NCBI RefSeq assembly: GCF_921293095.1
Contig: NC_060257.1
Span: 56,704,968-56,768,967, forward strand
Direction: 5' to 3'
Length of the DNA stretch: 64,000 bases
Origin: Ischnura elegans
Taxonomy: Eukaryota; Arthropoda; Insecta; Odonata; Coenagrionidae
Within the stretch, counting starts at the first letter, position 1, and each line of letters starts with the position of its first letter. Below are positions 11,601 through 23,110 of the stretch, piece after piece. Under the pieces are notes generated by a model. The model ran no database searches. It was not told the DNA's origin and saw only the letters and a program-made list of their open reading frames with translations. The translations under genes were made by a program, and so were the position numbers.

Positions 11601-13791
11601 CGCCCCTGGCAACAAGGTGTACTACGCCGCCCCTGCCGTCGTGCACACTCCCGTGGTGCACCACGCGCACGTGGTCCACGCCGCCCCTGTCTTCAAGGTC
11701 AAGACCCACCACGTCCCCATTGCCACTTCATACGCCAACGTGCACAAGGTCTCCATCAAGGTGAGTTCTCGTGAAAATATGCATTCGTGCAATTCCAAAC
11801 ATAGATAATACTTTGGGGGCAAGGGATCGAAGTAATGCATGCTGTATACATTCGTAGTTAAAGAACCAAAAATTTAATCTGTTTCGTAATATCTTCATTT
11901 GCGTGTTCGAAACTGTAAGAACGTTATATGAAAATAATATAAAACAGCGAAGAACTATTTTTCCTCAAATTAAATTTAAAAAAAATTAATATTTTTTGGA
12001 TTCTCTGGGGGAATTAATCCTTACATTAAAAACGATTTGGCGTGCGGACCTTCGCAAAAATACATCTTTAGTTTACAATATGCCAGAAAAGTGATGGTTT
12101 AAGATGTATTTTATCACCAAATTACACTGTCTTTGTAAAGACTAAACGTAACGACATTAAATTAATTAAATTAATATGCAATCGCGCAATTTCGAATATA
12201 GATAATACTTTGGGGGCAAGGGATCGAAGTAAGCTGTATACATTCGTAGTTAAAGAACCAATGATTTAATCTGTTTCGTGATATATTCATTTGCGTGGTC
12301 GAGACTGTAAGAATTTTTTATTTAAACTATATAAAACACCAAAGAACTATTTTTCCTCAAATTAATTTTTTTTTAAATTTAACATTTTTTGGATTCTTTG
12401 AGAAAATTCATACCTACATTAAAAACGAAATGGGGTGCAGACTTTCGCAAAAGTACATCGTTAGTTTACAGTATACTAGAAAAATGATGGTTAAAAACAT
12501 GGTTAAATATACTAAAAAAATGATGAATTTTATCTTCAAATTACACTGTATTTGTAAAAACTAAACATAATGAGATTAAATTTGTATAAAGGCTAGCTAT
12601 TTCGGCATTAAATTCGAGCTTATTTTCCACACGCTTCTCATCATTTCAAACTTCGCCGATTTTGATTTCATTCGCAAAATATTATGTATTTATACGTTAT
12701 TTGAAATCAAGGTAAATTATCGAAAAAGCAACATTTGCATATAAAACAGATCTCCAAATTATTAATGCAGATTTAATGTACAATAGAATTTGCCTCACAA
12801 TGGATTCTCCGAATTGGGTTAATATCGTTAAGCGAGGGTTTAATTTCCTTAATTTTAATAACCAAACTTTATCAAATCTCGTAATAAATAATACGTAGTA
12901 CTTATTGCGATAAAAAATGCATAAGAAGTACTTATTTACTAATTCACTAGTGTTTAGGGCCCATAAAGCCCTTATAAAAGAGCGGGGTTGGAAGAAAATA
13001 GGTCAAAATCTTGACTCACCCAGCTACATAGGAAGGAACGATCACAAATTCAATATTAAGTTCAATAAGCAGAATAGGGACATTTTGAAAAATCCTTCCT
13101 GCATAGAGAAAATGGAGTGGAACGACCCTCTTGAAGATATTTTTAAGATCTTTACCGAAAATACTAATATTTTTAAGGGCAAGTGTTCATTGATTCTTGG
13201 TTTATGTCATCGTGATTTATTAGGGAGAGTTGGAAATTAGGTTATTTGATTCAAACTTCATTTGTTAGTTGTATGGTATTCAAATTTATGTATTTCTGGA
13301 TCCTATAAGTGTATTTTCTGTCCCTTGACTTCGGATATTAAAATATTTCAAAAAACTTGCCGATATTGTTTCCGCTCGCAAAATATGTACAATATTATTT
13401 AATTCTACGCCTTATTGAAAAAGAAGCACATTTCAATATTACAAATTTTGCATGCCGAAAATATTTCCAAACGCATAATAGATAAATACTTTGGTAGGTA
13501 GACTTTTCTTTCATGTTAATTCTCACGCTACCACCAGGCAATGGCCTACTTGTCGCGACATGTAAAAATAATTAAATATATGAATCAATAAATATTACGA
13601 CGAATTTCCGAAAATTTTCTCCGAATAGTAATTGAATCATGCTGATGACAACAAAACATGTGACTAATGATATTTTGTCTTCGTAGGCTCCCGTGGTCCA
13701 TGCCGTTCCCGTTGTCCATGCTGCCCCGGTCGTGCATACCTACCACGCTGCCCCTGTCTACAAGGTCAAGACCCTGGGACTCGTCCACTAA
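8681..13791 (+). CDS. secreted AAP-repeat cuticle-type protein (gene A), 3 exons
   Basis: Coding exons are 8681-8692, 11566-11760 and 13687-13791, giving 103 residues; both introns are GT-AG and phase 0. Residues 1-16 (MYKLVALLALVAFVSA) form a signal peptide, so the mature protein should start near APGNK. The rest is low-complexity, rich in A, P, V, H and Y, with AAP-[AV]-V repeats (YYAAPAVV, HAAPVFKVK, HAAPVV) and a conserved block ATSYANVHKVSIK just before intron 2. There is no R&R chitin-binding consensus, so it resembles the low-complexity AAP(A/V) structural cuticular proteins rather than the CPR family. Strong C/G third-position use in exons contrasts with AT-rich introns. The start is fixed by the TATA box, the MYKL first exon shared with gene B and the donor GTGAGT. 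Role in cuticle is inferred from composition. Confidence 0.88.
8789..9055 (+). repeat. 133-bp tandem dimer in intron 1
   Basis: TTGGACAGAATTTAACTT at 8789 recurs at 8922, and both copies continue through AATTCAAGAATGAT and GTTAAAATC to a similar ACTTATTAATA end. Confidence 0.8.
9518..9612 (-). repeat. tRNA-derived SINE-like head (family 3), minus strand
   Basis: Read on the minus strand, the sequence has an A-box-like TGGCGCCGGGGTAAAG, then GTGCTAACCTAGAG, then the B-box-containing CGCGGGTTCGATTTCCC, in the order and spacing of a tRNA. No clean acceptor stem is formed, so a tRNA-derived SINE head is more likely than a tRNA gene. The body probably lies at lower coordinates. Confidence 0.55.
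10201..10222 (-). repeat. T22 homopolymer
   Basis: A run of 22 T in intron 1. It could be the poly(A) tail of a minus-strand retroposon lying to its right or a simple repeat; no flanking target duplication was found. Confidence 0.7.
11108..11182 (+). repeat. tRNA-derived SINE-like head (family 4)
   Basis: TGTAGCTGGTGCATACCTGA (A-box-like), GACCGGTAATCGGGAG (anticodon arm-like) and TTCGAGTTCGAATCTCGG (T arm with B box) follow in tRNA order, ending in an A-rich AAATGAATTTTT. There is no complete acceptor stem. Similar B-box/tail sequences occur as a pair at 46.0-46.3 kb. Confidence 0.55.
11761..13686 (+). other. intron 2 of gene A (1926 bp)
   Basis: Donor GTGAGTTC after AAG, acceptor TTCGTAG before GCTCCC. 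It contains a 390-bp internal tandem duplication. The reading frame of about 107 codons at 12.92-13.24 kb has no recognisable motif and is probably chance. Confidence 0.8.
11788..12564 (+). repeat. about 390-bp tandem duplication in intron 2
   Basis: The unit starting near 11788 (ATAGATAATACTTTGGGGGC, then AAGGGATCGAAGTAA) recurs near 12177 with the same order of blocks: GTATACATTCGTAGTTAAAG, TTAATCTGTTTCGT, AAAGAACTATTTTTCCTC, TTTTTTGGATTCT. Identity is about 80-85% with indels. Confidence 0.8.
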
Positions 13792-14163
13792 GTCAATAAC
13801 TACACTAAAAGAGGTCATTTTCTTGTCATTTCCTCTCCTGGATGCCTCCTAAGTACCTGCACAAAACTAAACCCTCGTCCTGGAGCGGAGAACTACATTT
13901 AAAAAAATACATGGCATTGTTGTGATTAACGTGAATGATTAACAACATCAAGCGATAATCACTCAACGCACGACATTTCCATCCAATGTTCCTCGTGATT
14001 ACGTGCATTGTTATTATGTCCGTACTGCGACACAGAGAAAGAGCGTTAGGGCAATGTTCTGTGAACATTGTACCAACGCGTTCAATTCATTCTGCAAGAA
14101 TACTGCATATTTGTAACATCAAGTAACTCCTTTGTTATTTCGTTATAATGATAACATTCAAAA

Positions 14164-14169
14164 ATAAAA
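14164..14169 (+). terminator. candidate polyadenylation signal of gene A
   Basis: AATAAA 373 bp after the gene A stop, the first canonical hexamer downstream. The resulting 3' UTR would be longer than that of gene B, where the signal lies about 150 bp after the stop. Confidence 0.45.
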
Positions 14170-15268
14170 TATGTTATTAAATATGACCTAAAATATGTTT
14201 TTAAATTTCTCATTTAACCTAAACTAGTCTAAATTTTAAACTGTTAAAATTAACTGTTTAAAATTCAAAGTTTAAACTGTTTTTTTAAACTGTTAAATTA
14301 AAAAAAATTAAATTTACACTCTCACTTATTACCAACGACTGCATGTTGGCAATAGAATAGTATTCACATGAAAACTGCAAGAAAAAAATTAATTTTTAAA
14401 AATATCGAAGTCCTCATTTTTACAAGACCTTAACCTAAAAAGCCATCGAAAGCATATGCACTGACGTCAATATATGTTTCAAAATGGTGTAAGTAAAAAT
14501 TATTGGTAAGTGCATTGTTACAAATTTTGAAGAATAAAAGTGAAATTGACATTTGAATGAGAAAAACAGACATAATTGCAAATATAATAAAACATTATAT
14601 ATTGTAAATCTTCAATAGTGGAATACTTTTGGTTATTTATCTATTTTTATGCAAATGAAAATTCTGCCGCCTTCGCCACTATAAAATATAATATTGTTTG
14701 GCTACCCACGTCTAAGATGTAAGCTGATTGCTCTGGGTACAGGATATGTACATGAAATTCACAAGACAATAGAAAAAATGAAAAATCATACGCTACCAAG
14801 GTTTCCACATCACTATCGATCAATTTGTATAAGGCTTCGATTCGAAGCGTAATCACAACATTCAAGTACCCACTTGACCCCATTCGTACATTAAGTTGTT
14901 GCACGCTCGCGCCGTTACTTGGCCTAACGTGGAACTAACTCGGCACATTTATAAAACGTATACAGTCGTAGATTCGAAAACTAGCTCTGCTAATACAAAT
15001 TCTATAACATTTATAAGAGTATTGGGTCGAATTTGATACTCAGAACTTTTTTTGCAATGAGTCTGACAACCTATATTTAAGAACCCTGTGCGTAAAAATC
15101 GAGGTTTGCTACTGAAGTTATCCCCGGCAGTCATAATAATGAGTTAACTTCTCTCCCTCAGGTATTTTAAGTGTAATAATGGATTGCCAGTACAATGCTT
15201 AAGAAGTGGCATTTCAATTTCATCCACAAATTGCTAATCAAAGCCACTAAAATGTGATATGTAATTAG
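14170..15268. other. intergenic, low-complexity AT
   Basis: 14.2-14.33 kb is a run of degenerate AAACTGTTAAA-type sequence. Nothing else is recognised before the pogo-type element. Confidence 0.45.
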
Positions 15269-15270
15269 TA

Positions 15271-18128
15271 GGGGAGACTGGGGCACAGTGGGACAGTTTT
15301 AGCATTTCATTTTTATTTCCCACAGAATTATTGGAAAATGGAAGATTTTGGTGCCATTGCTTAAATAGTATATTCCTCAACTTATTAAAAAATTCGCAAG
15401 TAATGCAACTAACTTAAAATAGTTGAAATACTCAAGTTTCTTCTTTGTTGAAAAGTGTCCCACTCTGCCCCAGGCTGGGGCAGAGTGGGACAGTGCACGG
15501 GGCAGAGTGGGACAGGCTTGCATTACTCAATAAAATACAAAGTTTAAATTAATTGAGGGTACAAATGAATTAATTAACATTAATAGGTGAAATATACATG
15601 CAAGCGAACATTTTAATCAAGAAATTTTTATTCAAGATACATGTGCAGATAAAAAATATTAAGTCATGTAATTATAAACTTTAAAACACTGCATGCAATG
15701 TTTTTCATCAACATTTAATTACGCTAATGGATGAAGTTCTGTCAACTGTCCTTGGTGGTAAATTTAGTCACTTTATTCTGAAACTGTAGCTATATCTTCC
15801 ATTTCCAATCTTTTTTTTTAGTTCTTTAATGTGAAAATGTTAAATTTTCTTGACATTTTATCGCTCATTTTTCAACATTTTCTTATGACCAAGCAGTTTT
15901 TTCTCTCTTTCCTTTGATGATATTATTTTATTTATTATTGATGATATTTTCCAGTCTCTTTTTAACTGGTGTTTCCGTAGGTATCTCCTATCTTTTCTTT
16001 TGTCTAGGATGTTTAGATATTAGCCTGCTAGATTTTGGACGTTATTCCTCAGGGGGGAAAACTCTGCTCTCTAAAACGAAGTTTCAACCCGGGTTGTCCT
16101 GGGCTTTCGAGATTTTACTCGGTTTCTAAGTGAAATTCTAAAGGTCCAACAAACTGATCTTTGACAGTTTCTTGGGCAAGGTCTTTGTCATTAAAAATAC
16201 TTGGGTTAACAGGGCATATCCTGGTTGAACCGAAAGTAAAAATAATATGTATTATTAGATGTAAATGCTTTTTTATGTGCTGTATTCAACCAAGTTGCAA
16301 ATTGTTATTCTCTCTCCTGGGTGGTTTATAGGCCATTTGCGGTCATTTCAATATTTTTTCAATAGGCCAAACAAACAATTATCTAATTGATTGCAGTGAG
16401 GTGACAAAGTAAAAAGTACCACCCATTCATTTTTACTAACTCAATAGTATCGGCAGAAATATATGATTCGTGGTTATGTAAAACTAGCAATGCAGGGTTT
16501 TCTTTAAAACATTTTGCGTGATCGATGAAATATTTTAAAAACAGTAAAAATAAATTGATAGCCATCCATTCAGAAGGACATGCGGCACCTACTGATCCTA
16601 TGGGACACTTAAACAGTATTTTTTGGAGGAATTTCACTCTAGACAACACAAGAAATGGAGGAATTGTATTAACCTGAACCTTTATAATATTGCACAATGA
16701 CATCGAGGAGTCTCTTTCAGAGGAGGTAACTTCACCTACTTGTTTTCACCTTTGAGGGCTATCACTTTTCCTGGAGTTGAACTGTAGTGGAACCACTTTC
16801 ATCATGATTACACCTCCAGCGGAAAATACATGTTGACATAAAGAGCTGATAGATCGGAAAAAATGCACTCACAACCGTCCTATAGAAGCCCACGTCTCTG
16901 GCCAGTGAGGTTGCTTCTGGTTTTCGAAGGCTAATCGAAGGATTCCGCTTCAAAAAAACGTAAAATAAACCAACATCAGCGATGTCTTTCTGATCGTAAG
17001 ATGGCGGGTATTTCTTTCTATTTCTCTGAGCTAACTCATATACTAATTTTTTCGTGCGCAGAGGAGACAGTCTGTGGTGCAGTCGTGCTGCAGTTTTAAG
17101 TCACAGTTTACTTTGGTGGTAATTTATTTTATAAGCTATGAATCTCAAAAATTCAATTTATAAATAATTTGAATTAAATAGATAATACGTAATAAACAAT
17201 CTTGCCTCAAAATTCTCTTCAAAAATAAAGTTTTATTGCCTGTTTTTCTTCCTTTCACGCAAATCACTGAATGTTCCCAGAGCAGGCTTGTAGAAAGGAG
17301 GAATGTGGCAGCAACTATTGTTTATGAGACTCTCTCTTCTCACTACCTCAAGCTCGCTTCTGGCCAAGACTGAACTGTTCCTTACAAAGAGCACATCTAT
17401 ATAACAGATGTGGGATTCAGGAAATGTAGACAAATTGTCGCATACGATCGGGGTTCACACTAATTATTTACTCCGGCATTACTTTTCTCATGTTCATTGC
17501 TGTTGCCATTCTTTAGTTGCCATTCTCCTCACATTCACTAACTGAAATGTACTGCTTCAAATCCTAAAGCATCAATATGGAGCCAAAACATTATAAAGTA
17601 AGCATGATATGAAATTTGAGTGCGTTTAGGTAACGGATATTGATAGTACGAAGCTCCTGGGCTGTAATTCGGCATCAAACTGTGCCCCAATTCGAGTTGT
17701 CCCACTGTGCCCCAATCCAAGTTGTCCCACTGTGCCCCAATTTCAGATGTCCCACTGTGCCCCGCATGTCCTGAAGTCTTGTATTTGTCAGCAAAAATTT
17801 TAAACATGTTACTTTCGAAAAATATTTTTAGAAAAATATTAATAAGTCTCTAAATAATGTATTCACCAAGTCATTCCTTATGAAACTTGCTATAATTAAG
17901 AGAATTGCATAAATATTCATAACATGAAAGTTACGAAAATTATAGCAAAAAACATAATTTATAACATTTACGCGAAGCTACATAACATTAGGAAATAAGA
18001 TTTTTGTGCATTATTCCTCGTGATATGACTTCCTTAATTTTAATGCATTTGCCCTTTGACCGAGTAAATTGTTTAAATAAATCAATTGTCCCACTGTGCC
18101 CCGTGTCCCACTGTGCCCCAGTCTCCCC
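15271..18128. mobile_element. pogo-type DNA transposon, 2858 bp
   Basis: The left end GGGGAGACTGGGGCACAGTG followed by GGACA is repeated in perfect inverse at the right end (25 bp), and both ends are flanked by TA (15269-15270, 18129-18130), the target of the Tc1/mariner/pogo superfamily. GGGGCA-x-GTGGGACA units are repeated subterminally: two inverted pieces at about 15456-15515, four at 17690-17765 and two at 18088-18128. A decayed minus-strand pogo-like transposase lies between. Superfamily placement rests on the TA duplication and the transposase motifs. Confidence 0.88.
16080..17110 (-). pseudogene. pogo/Tigger-like DDE transposase, broken
   Basis: Reading 17110 down to 16080 and changing frame, the order matches a pogo-like (DDE_1) transposase. 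After an AARLHH-like segment come YELAQRNRKKYP, then FLKRNPSISLRKPEATSLAR, then NHDESGSTTVQ (first catalytic D in the NVDETG position), PSEWMAINLFLLFLKYFIDH, KCFKENPALLVLHNHESY, PHCNQLDN..GLLKKY, and NHPGERITI. The second catalytic Asp, normally LDNHESH, is His here. At least one frameshift (near 16.39 kb) and stop codons near 16.35 and 16.27 kb break the C-terminal half. The third catalytic Asp may survive in QLD. No N-terminal centromere-protein-B-type helix-turn-helix was recognised. The element cannot make its own transposase. Confidence 0.8.
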
Positions 18129-18130
18129 TA

Positions 18131-18984
18131 CTGCTTGTCGAAGAAACACGCTCAATTGATTTCAGAGAAAAAATATAGGTTTCTGTTAAAGGTATGATTT
18201 TTTAACGAGTGCATTGCGTACAAAAAATACATTAAAGAATTGGAAACTCTAAATATTCAGATATCGATTAAAAAATCATCCCTGCGCTATGTAATAAGAG
18301 AATATACTTTTCAAAAATATTAAACTCCTGCCCGGAACCGATAGCCAATGTTGGATAACCAGGGGAATTCATTTGTGGTCATTTTACTTAAATTTAGATA
18401 GTATATAAAACCACGTCCGGCGAAACCAAATTGCATGCATGTGTCAAATGCGGTAATCGGTTACACTTTTTCTAAATTTATTAAGATCGGAAAAATAAAA
18501 ATTTATGCACTCGTGAAAGATTTTACCGCATTGTGTGACGTAATTTATGAATGTGCTAGAGAATAAAAATAGGCGTTCAAAAATGGGAAAGATAAGGGTC
18601 ACTGGGAGAGCGCCTGTTTCTCAGGATAAAAACTTATTAATTAGCCACGAATTTTACTGCGGAGGATTCTTCAGGCTGTCACTGGATGTTTTAAGAACCA
18701 CCGCGCATTGAAATGGAGTTACGCAAGTCGACACTTCGGACGCTGACGGACAAAGCGATCCGAATTTCATGGGGTAAGAAGAGCCAATAACAGAAATTTA
18801 TATTCCTGAAGATGATATCTAAGCCATGTTTATATTTTACTGAAAGTATAATTCAACCACCTGTTATAATTATTTATGATTAATATTTGTTTTTTTCCAT
18901 TTTTATATCTTGGTTTGATGAATTTTGGTTACTTTTGATACCTCAGCAATTCAGAATCGTCACCTAAGCTGAAGAATTCATTTT
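18131..18984. other. intergenic with small dispersed repeat
   Basis: GCTGACGGACAAAGCGATCC and GAATTTCATGGGG at 18739-18775 resemble GCTGACGGACGAAGTGAACC..GGTTTCATGGGG at 53819-53851 and a weaker copy near 35.36-35.39 kb. Nothing else is seen. Confidence 0.45.
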
Positions 18985-19156
18985 TTAACAACTAAATTCA
19001 GGCTTCAACGGAACGTACTGGTACTTCGTGTTAGAACGTAGGTTTCCGCGGCGATGGTTTGATCTCTGCATTTCTTCCGGGTTTCCTTCCGCGTCAGCTT
19101 GTTTGTAGACAACAGTTTCTGGTACTGGTACTTCCTCTGCGTAGCTTCTTTTGACT
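18985..19156 (-). CDS. candidate terminal coding exon, unrecognised
   Basis: An open stretch of 56 codons plus stop follows a good acceptor (CTTTTTCATTAAATAG) on the minus strand. It begins with one base of a split codon, then VKRSYAEEVPVPETVVYKQ and on to a highly polar RRGNLRSNTKYQYVPLKPEF ending in SC. The KR dibasic site and polar, Pro/Glu-rich composition would suit a secreted or processed protein, and it looks unlike the chance frames around it. I found no convincing upstream exon; an open stretch at about 20.18-20.34 kb on the same strand (after a TTTGTAATCAG acceptor) is possible but open in two frames. Function unknown; could still be chance. Confidence 0.35.
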
Positions 19157-19868
19157 CTATTTAATGAAAAAGTGATGGATTTACTATTCAAACTCAATCA
19201 ATACCTTCGAATAAATTATTATTATTTTTTATTATTAAATATCTTTGCTCAATTTCCCGCTTATGCTTATCTCTAGTCATGTTAGCATGCCTTTATGTAG
19301 AATTATACCCCCAGTACCAACACGAAAGGCGACCATTTCAAATAAAATTAACCAGTCAGACCTTGCTCTGAATTGAGTCTCCATTTGCTCCCAGGACATT
19401 TATTCTATCGGAAATCTCTTTTGCCACACCGATAACACCAGATAAGCATTCACTAAGTAAGAATTATATGGTTCCATCGTGAACACTCTACTTGCATGGC
19501 AAATCGATACACCTTTCAACCCTCCATTACTATTATAATTAATTAAATAATCCTTTGTTTGTTAAATCCTTGTTGCTTTGATACCTTATTCATTCAGTAC
19601 CCTTATCTAAGGCAAGAAGTTAAATTTTTCTATGAAGTTATTACATATTTATTATAATATAAAAGTTAGATTTTTCAATTTTATGACTGTGGCACTTGAT
19701 TCTGCAAAATGTTTTAGCCCTGATGACGCTGCAGTGAAGGAGAAAAACGTTGGCGAAAGTAAATATAAAATAATTGTATTGATCAGTATTCCATAATATG
19801 AGTACCTTTGAAATAAATTCATAACGAAAATAATGTTCATGTAGTTTTCACAAAACGCTGACAATGAG

Positions 19869-20075
19869 CCAGTACCTTGATAAAAATAACATTTTGCACG
19901 TCTTCAAACAATGTTGACTCATTGATAAATCAAAGCATTGGCTGAAGTCATAATGAGTTAATGAACACGAGATGGAACTCGAAAATCTACAAACATGTTA
20001 ATTTCAAAATGTTTTTCATTGAACAGTGCAGCTATTTTGGACTCAATTTTACTTTTAACATCGAAGGATATAATC
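19869..20075 (+). repeat. long inverted repeat, left arm
   Basis: Runs from CCAGTACCTTGATAAAAATA through TTGATAAATCAAAGCATTGG and GAACAGTGCAGCTATTTTGG to ACATCGAAGGATATAATC. It pairs with 20977-21177 at about 85% identity, leaving a loop of about 900 bp. Confidence 0.85.
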
Positions 20076-20976
20076 TATATATAATATAATCACTTAAGAG
20101 TTTTCCAAACGATAAATACAACTTGTTGAAATAGTGTGTCCGTTTTAATAGGGCGTGTGGTGAGCACGAATACGTCATTTTATCAGTTTGGCATTGGTAT
20201 CGTGAGAAAATCCAAAGATCGGTGGTGCGGATACTGTCTCTGGTGCAATTTTTCTGGTGGTAAACAATACGGTTGTCGATCGGGTTAACGAAACTGGAAC
20301 AACATTGTTGCATTCGAATGCAAAGGTCTGATTACAAAAATAGTAATGACTATGCAACAAAGGGATATACAAATGAAAAAAGATCTGACAGGAAAATGTA
20401 GGTCGAAAGAATGCTAAAATTGTAGTAAAAATCGAAATTTACTTATTTTGACATAGAAGTGCGTAGTTTCCAAATAGAATCCATTTCTGGATTTCTAATT
20501 TTTTTGCATAATTCATCACTGAACATAAAATAAGAAATTTATCTATGCTGTATTCTCATCTAGAATATATTTATTATGGATAATAAAATGTTCGCACAGA
20601 TTTAATACTCGATGACACGAGTACTTCGTGTTTCGAAAGACACGTTTTAATACGAACAATTACGTAAGCACATGAAAAGCAAGAAAGTTATTTCGACTCA
20701 CCGGCGGATAAATGGAGCGTAAGGAAAGAATTTTATTAATTATTCACGTCCAATGACAAATCGTAGTAATAAAAGCTGCACGAGATGTATGAAAAATTCT
20801 ACGACAAGACATACAAATATCTCGATGAAATCGAGGCTAGGGAATTTCTGTCCAACTTGTTTGAGCCACTGTGGAACGGATATAATATCTTAGCTTTTGA
20901 AACCGACGCGATATGAATGTCGAAAAAGAGCTTGCACGCACACGAGTTTTTTTACACCAAAACTACATCTATGTGA

Positions 20977-21177
20977 TAGATTGCATACTTCGATGTTATA
21001 AGTAAAATGGAGTCCAAAATAGCTGCACTGTTCAATGGAAGACATTTTGAAATGAACATTTTTGTAGATTTTCGAGTGTTTTCTCCTGTTCATTATTACT
21101 TCAGCCAATGCTTTGATTTATCAATGGGTCAACATTGTTTGAAGGCGAGCGAAATGTTATTTTTACTAAGGTACTGG
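20977..21177 (-). repeat. long inverted repeat, right arm
   Basis: Reverse-complement partner of 19869-20075. Similarity ends sharply on both sides and I could not define TIRs with a target duplication, so an inverted segmental duplication is as likely as a transposon. Confidence 0.85.
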
Positions 21178-22836
21178 GTCTTTAGTTTATGCCTAATAAA
21201 AATCTACCACCCACTTATAGAGGAAGATGCATTAAATAATTAAGATTGGACGAAAATGTGCTATAATAATAGCTTGAAAAAATTAATCTCAAAATGGGTG
21301 AGATTGTGCAATCGTGTTGTATATACTCTCTCAAATTTCTCGTTTAATTAAGCTCAAAGAATAATTATTTCAAGTTAAAATCGCACATTGTTTTCAACCT
21401 TAATTACTTAATGTCATTAAAAATCCAAAGTATTAAATAAAATGAATATCGTAAGGTATGGATACCCAAGAAAAACCGTTTCCATGGTAACTGCAAAGTG
21501 CATCCAAAAATGTTTGTGTTTCCATGGTGCAGTAACTAAGGAGATGGGACTCCATATTTATGGACCAAAAAATGCTTGAAATTGTCTCCCCTACCACATA
21601 CTGAAGTATATTTCCTAATAGATTCCTCCTGAAGCACTCCATCTAGCCCAAAACCAACCTCATGCTTGAATCACTTGTTAGTGACAAATTATTTTTTGGG
21701 AAAGCCGAACATTTTCCGGAGGTGCTTCAGCCCACACAGTGCTCCATTGCTTCATTTTTTCACCAAAAGTTTAAGTGAATAAATCTCGTTGAATTTTTTT
21801 TCACCGGGAAAATCATTAGTTTCCTGCTTTTCACGGTATGCGAAGTAAGTGGACAGAGCAAATTTGTTGAATGTTGTCTTTCACGTGCTGTACCTTATGG
21901 ATATAATCTGTTATTAGTTACTGGGCAGAAGTTAATAATATTTAGACCTGTATTAAATGTAGTTTAGGAGAGAGAAGGAAAGAATTAACTACGGTTCAAC
22001 GAATCATGGCCCCAGGCACCTATTTCCACCGAAAAATTAGTCTGCTGAAGACATTAAGAAAGTAAACGAAAGAAAAAAGAAAATTTTGGCGTTAAAAATG
22101 CTAAAAAAGGAAATAAAAATAAAGTATCGCAAAAAATGACATAGTACCTAACAAACATTGAATTACTAAAAGGAGACGGTACTTTTGAATTATAGAAGCA
22201 CTAAATAAGAATATTCTTCCGAGTAAGTGGTCTACTAAACGTGGTTGACGAAATTCAACGTCTGGCTGATTCGAAAGACGAAGAAGACTTCAGTATATGG
22301 AGATGATATACGACAGAATTCTATTATAACGAATATTGACGCTAAAGTAATGGTGCTTATCATGTTATTTTGTATTACTAGGCACCTATGATACGTTCTC
22401 ATGACGCGTAATTGCGGTAACGTTTAAAGCCCTTACGGAAATATATGAAAACAATACAGAGCAACAAAAATGTAACCTATGACAACGGTTCAACAATTTT
22501 TTAAATTATTTTCGCCGTGTACTGTGTATGGAAGCTGTAGTATGAATTATTCGCACTCGACCATGTAATCCGAGTCAAATTACTAATTAAAAAAACACTC
22601 TTGAATATTTTCGGCTGTAAATAGCTATGTTAACTTGAGTTAGGCAGTTTTTGACGAATCGCACCGCTTTTCATTGTATTCAATGTAGTTTACCCTTCAA
22701 CTTTCGATCCGAATAAAATAATTGTGATTAATGAAGCCGTGACAGAAAAAAATAATTCTTTAACCATTTCATAACTATCTCACAAAAATAAAAGAGACGA
22801 AATACATTATATCTTCATCTAGATCACAATCGTCAT
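21178..22836. other. intergenic, nothing recognised
   Basis: AT-rich; TGTTTGTGTTTCCATGG-type short repeats near 21.48-21.53 kb only. Confidence 0.45.
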
Positions 22837-23110
22837 ACTACTCCGCAAGCCGTTGGATGAGCCTTACTGGATGTGTGACGCATTTCTTGTAAATATAAAT
22901 TATATTAATTGAATATTAATAGCATAACGCGTTTCAATGCAACCAAAAACTTCAATCGCAATGTATTTGGCAATTATATTAACAGCATCAACCTCATTAG
23001 ATATAAGGTATATTTCTTGTATATATTAATGATATTAATTTAATATTAATAGCATAACGCGTTTCAATACAGCCAAAAACTTCAATCGCAATGTATTTGG
23101 CAATTATATA
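22837..23110 (+). repeat. repeat fragment plus 130-bp tandem dimer
   Basis: 22837-22880 (ACTACTCCGCAAGCCGTTGG..) is shared with 62255-62300 and, more weakly, 61988-62030. It is followed by two tandem copies starting TTTCTTGTA at 22883 and 23013, each containing AATAGCATAACGCGTTTCAA and ACTTCAATCGCAATGTATTT. Confidence 0.75.

Noticed and set aside
17538-17807. 89-codon minus frame with GTVGQLELGH-type repeats
   Set aside because: Produced by the reiterated GGGGCAC..TGGGACA terminal repeats of the pogo-type element.
19720-19758. CTGATGA..GCGAAAG as a hammerhead ribozyme
   Set aside because: The sequence between the boxes does not form a convincing stem II and GAAAG replaces GAAAC; kept only as a weak relative in the findings.
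22883-23110. CRISPR-like repeat pair
   Set aside because: Only two diverged 130-bp copies in a eukaryotic context; a plain tandem duplication.
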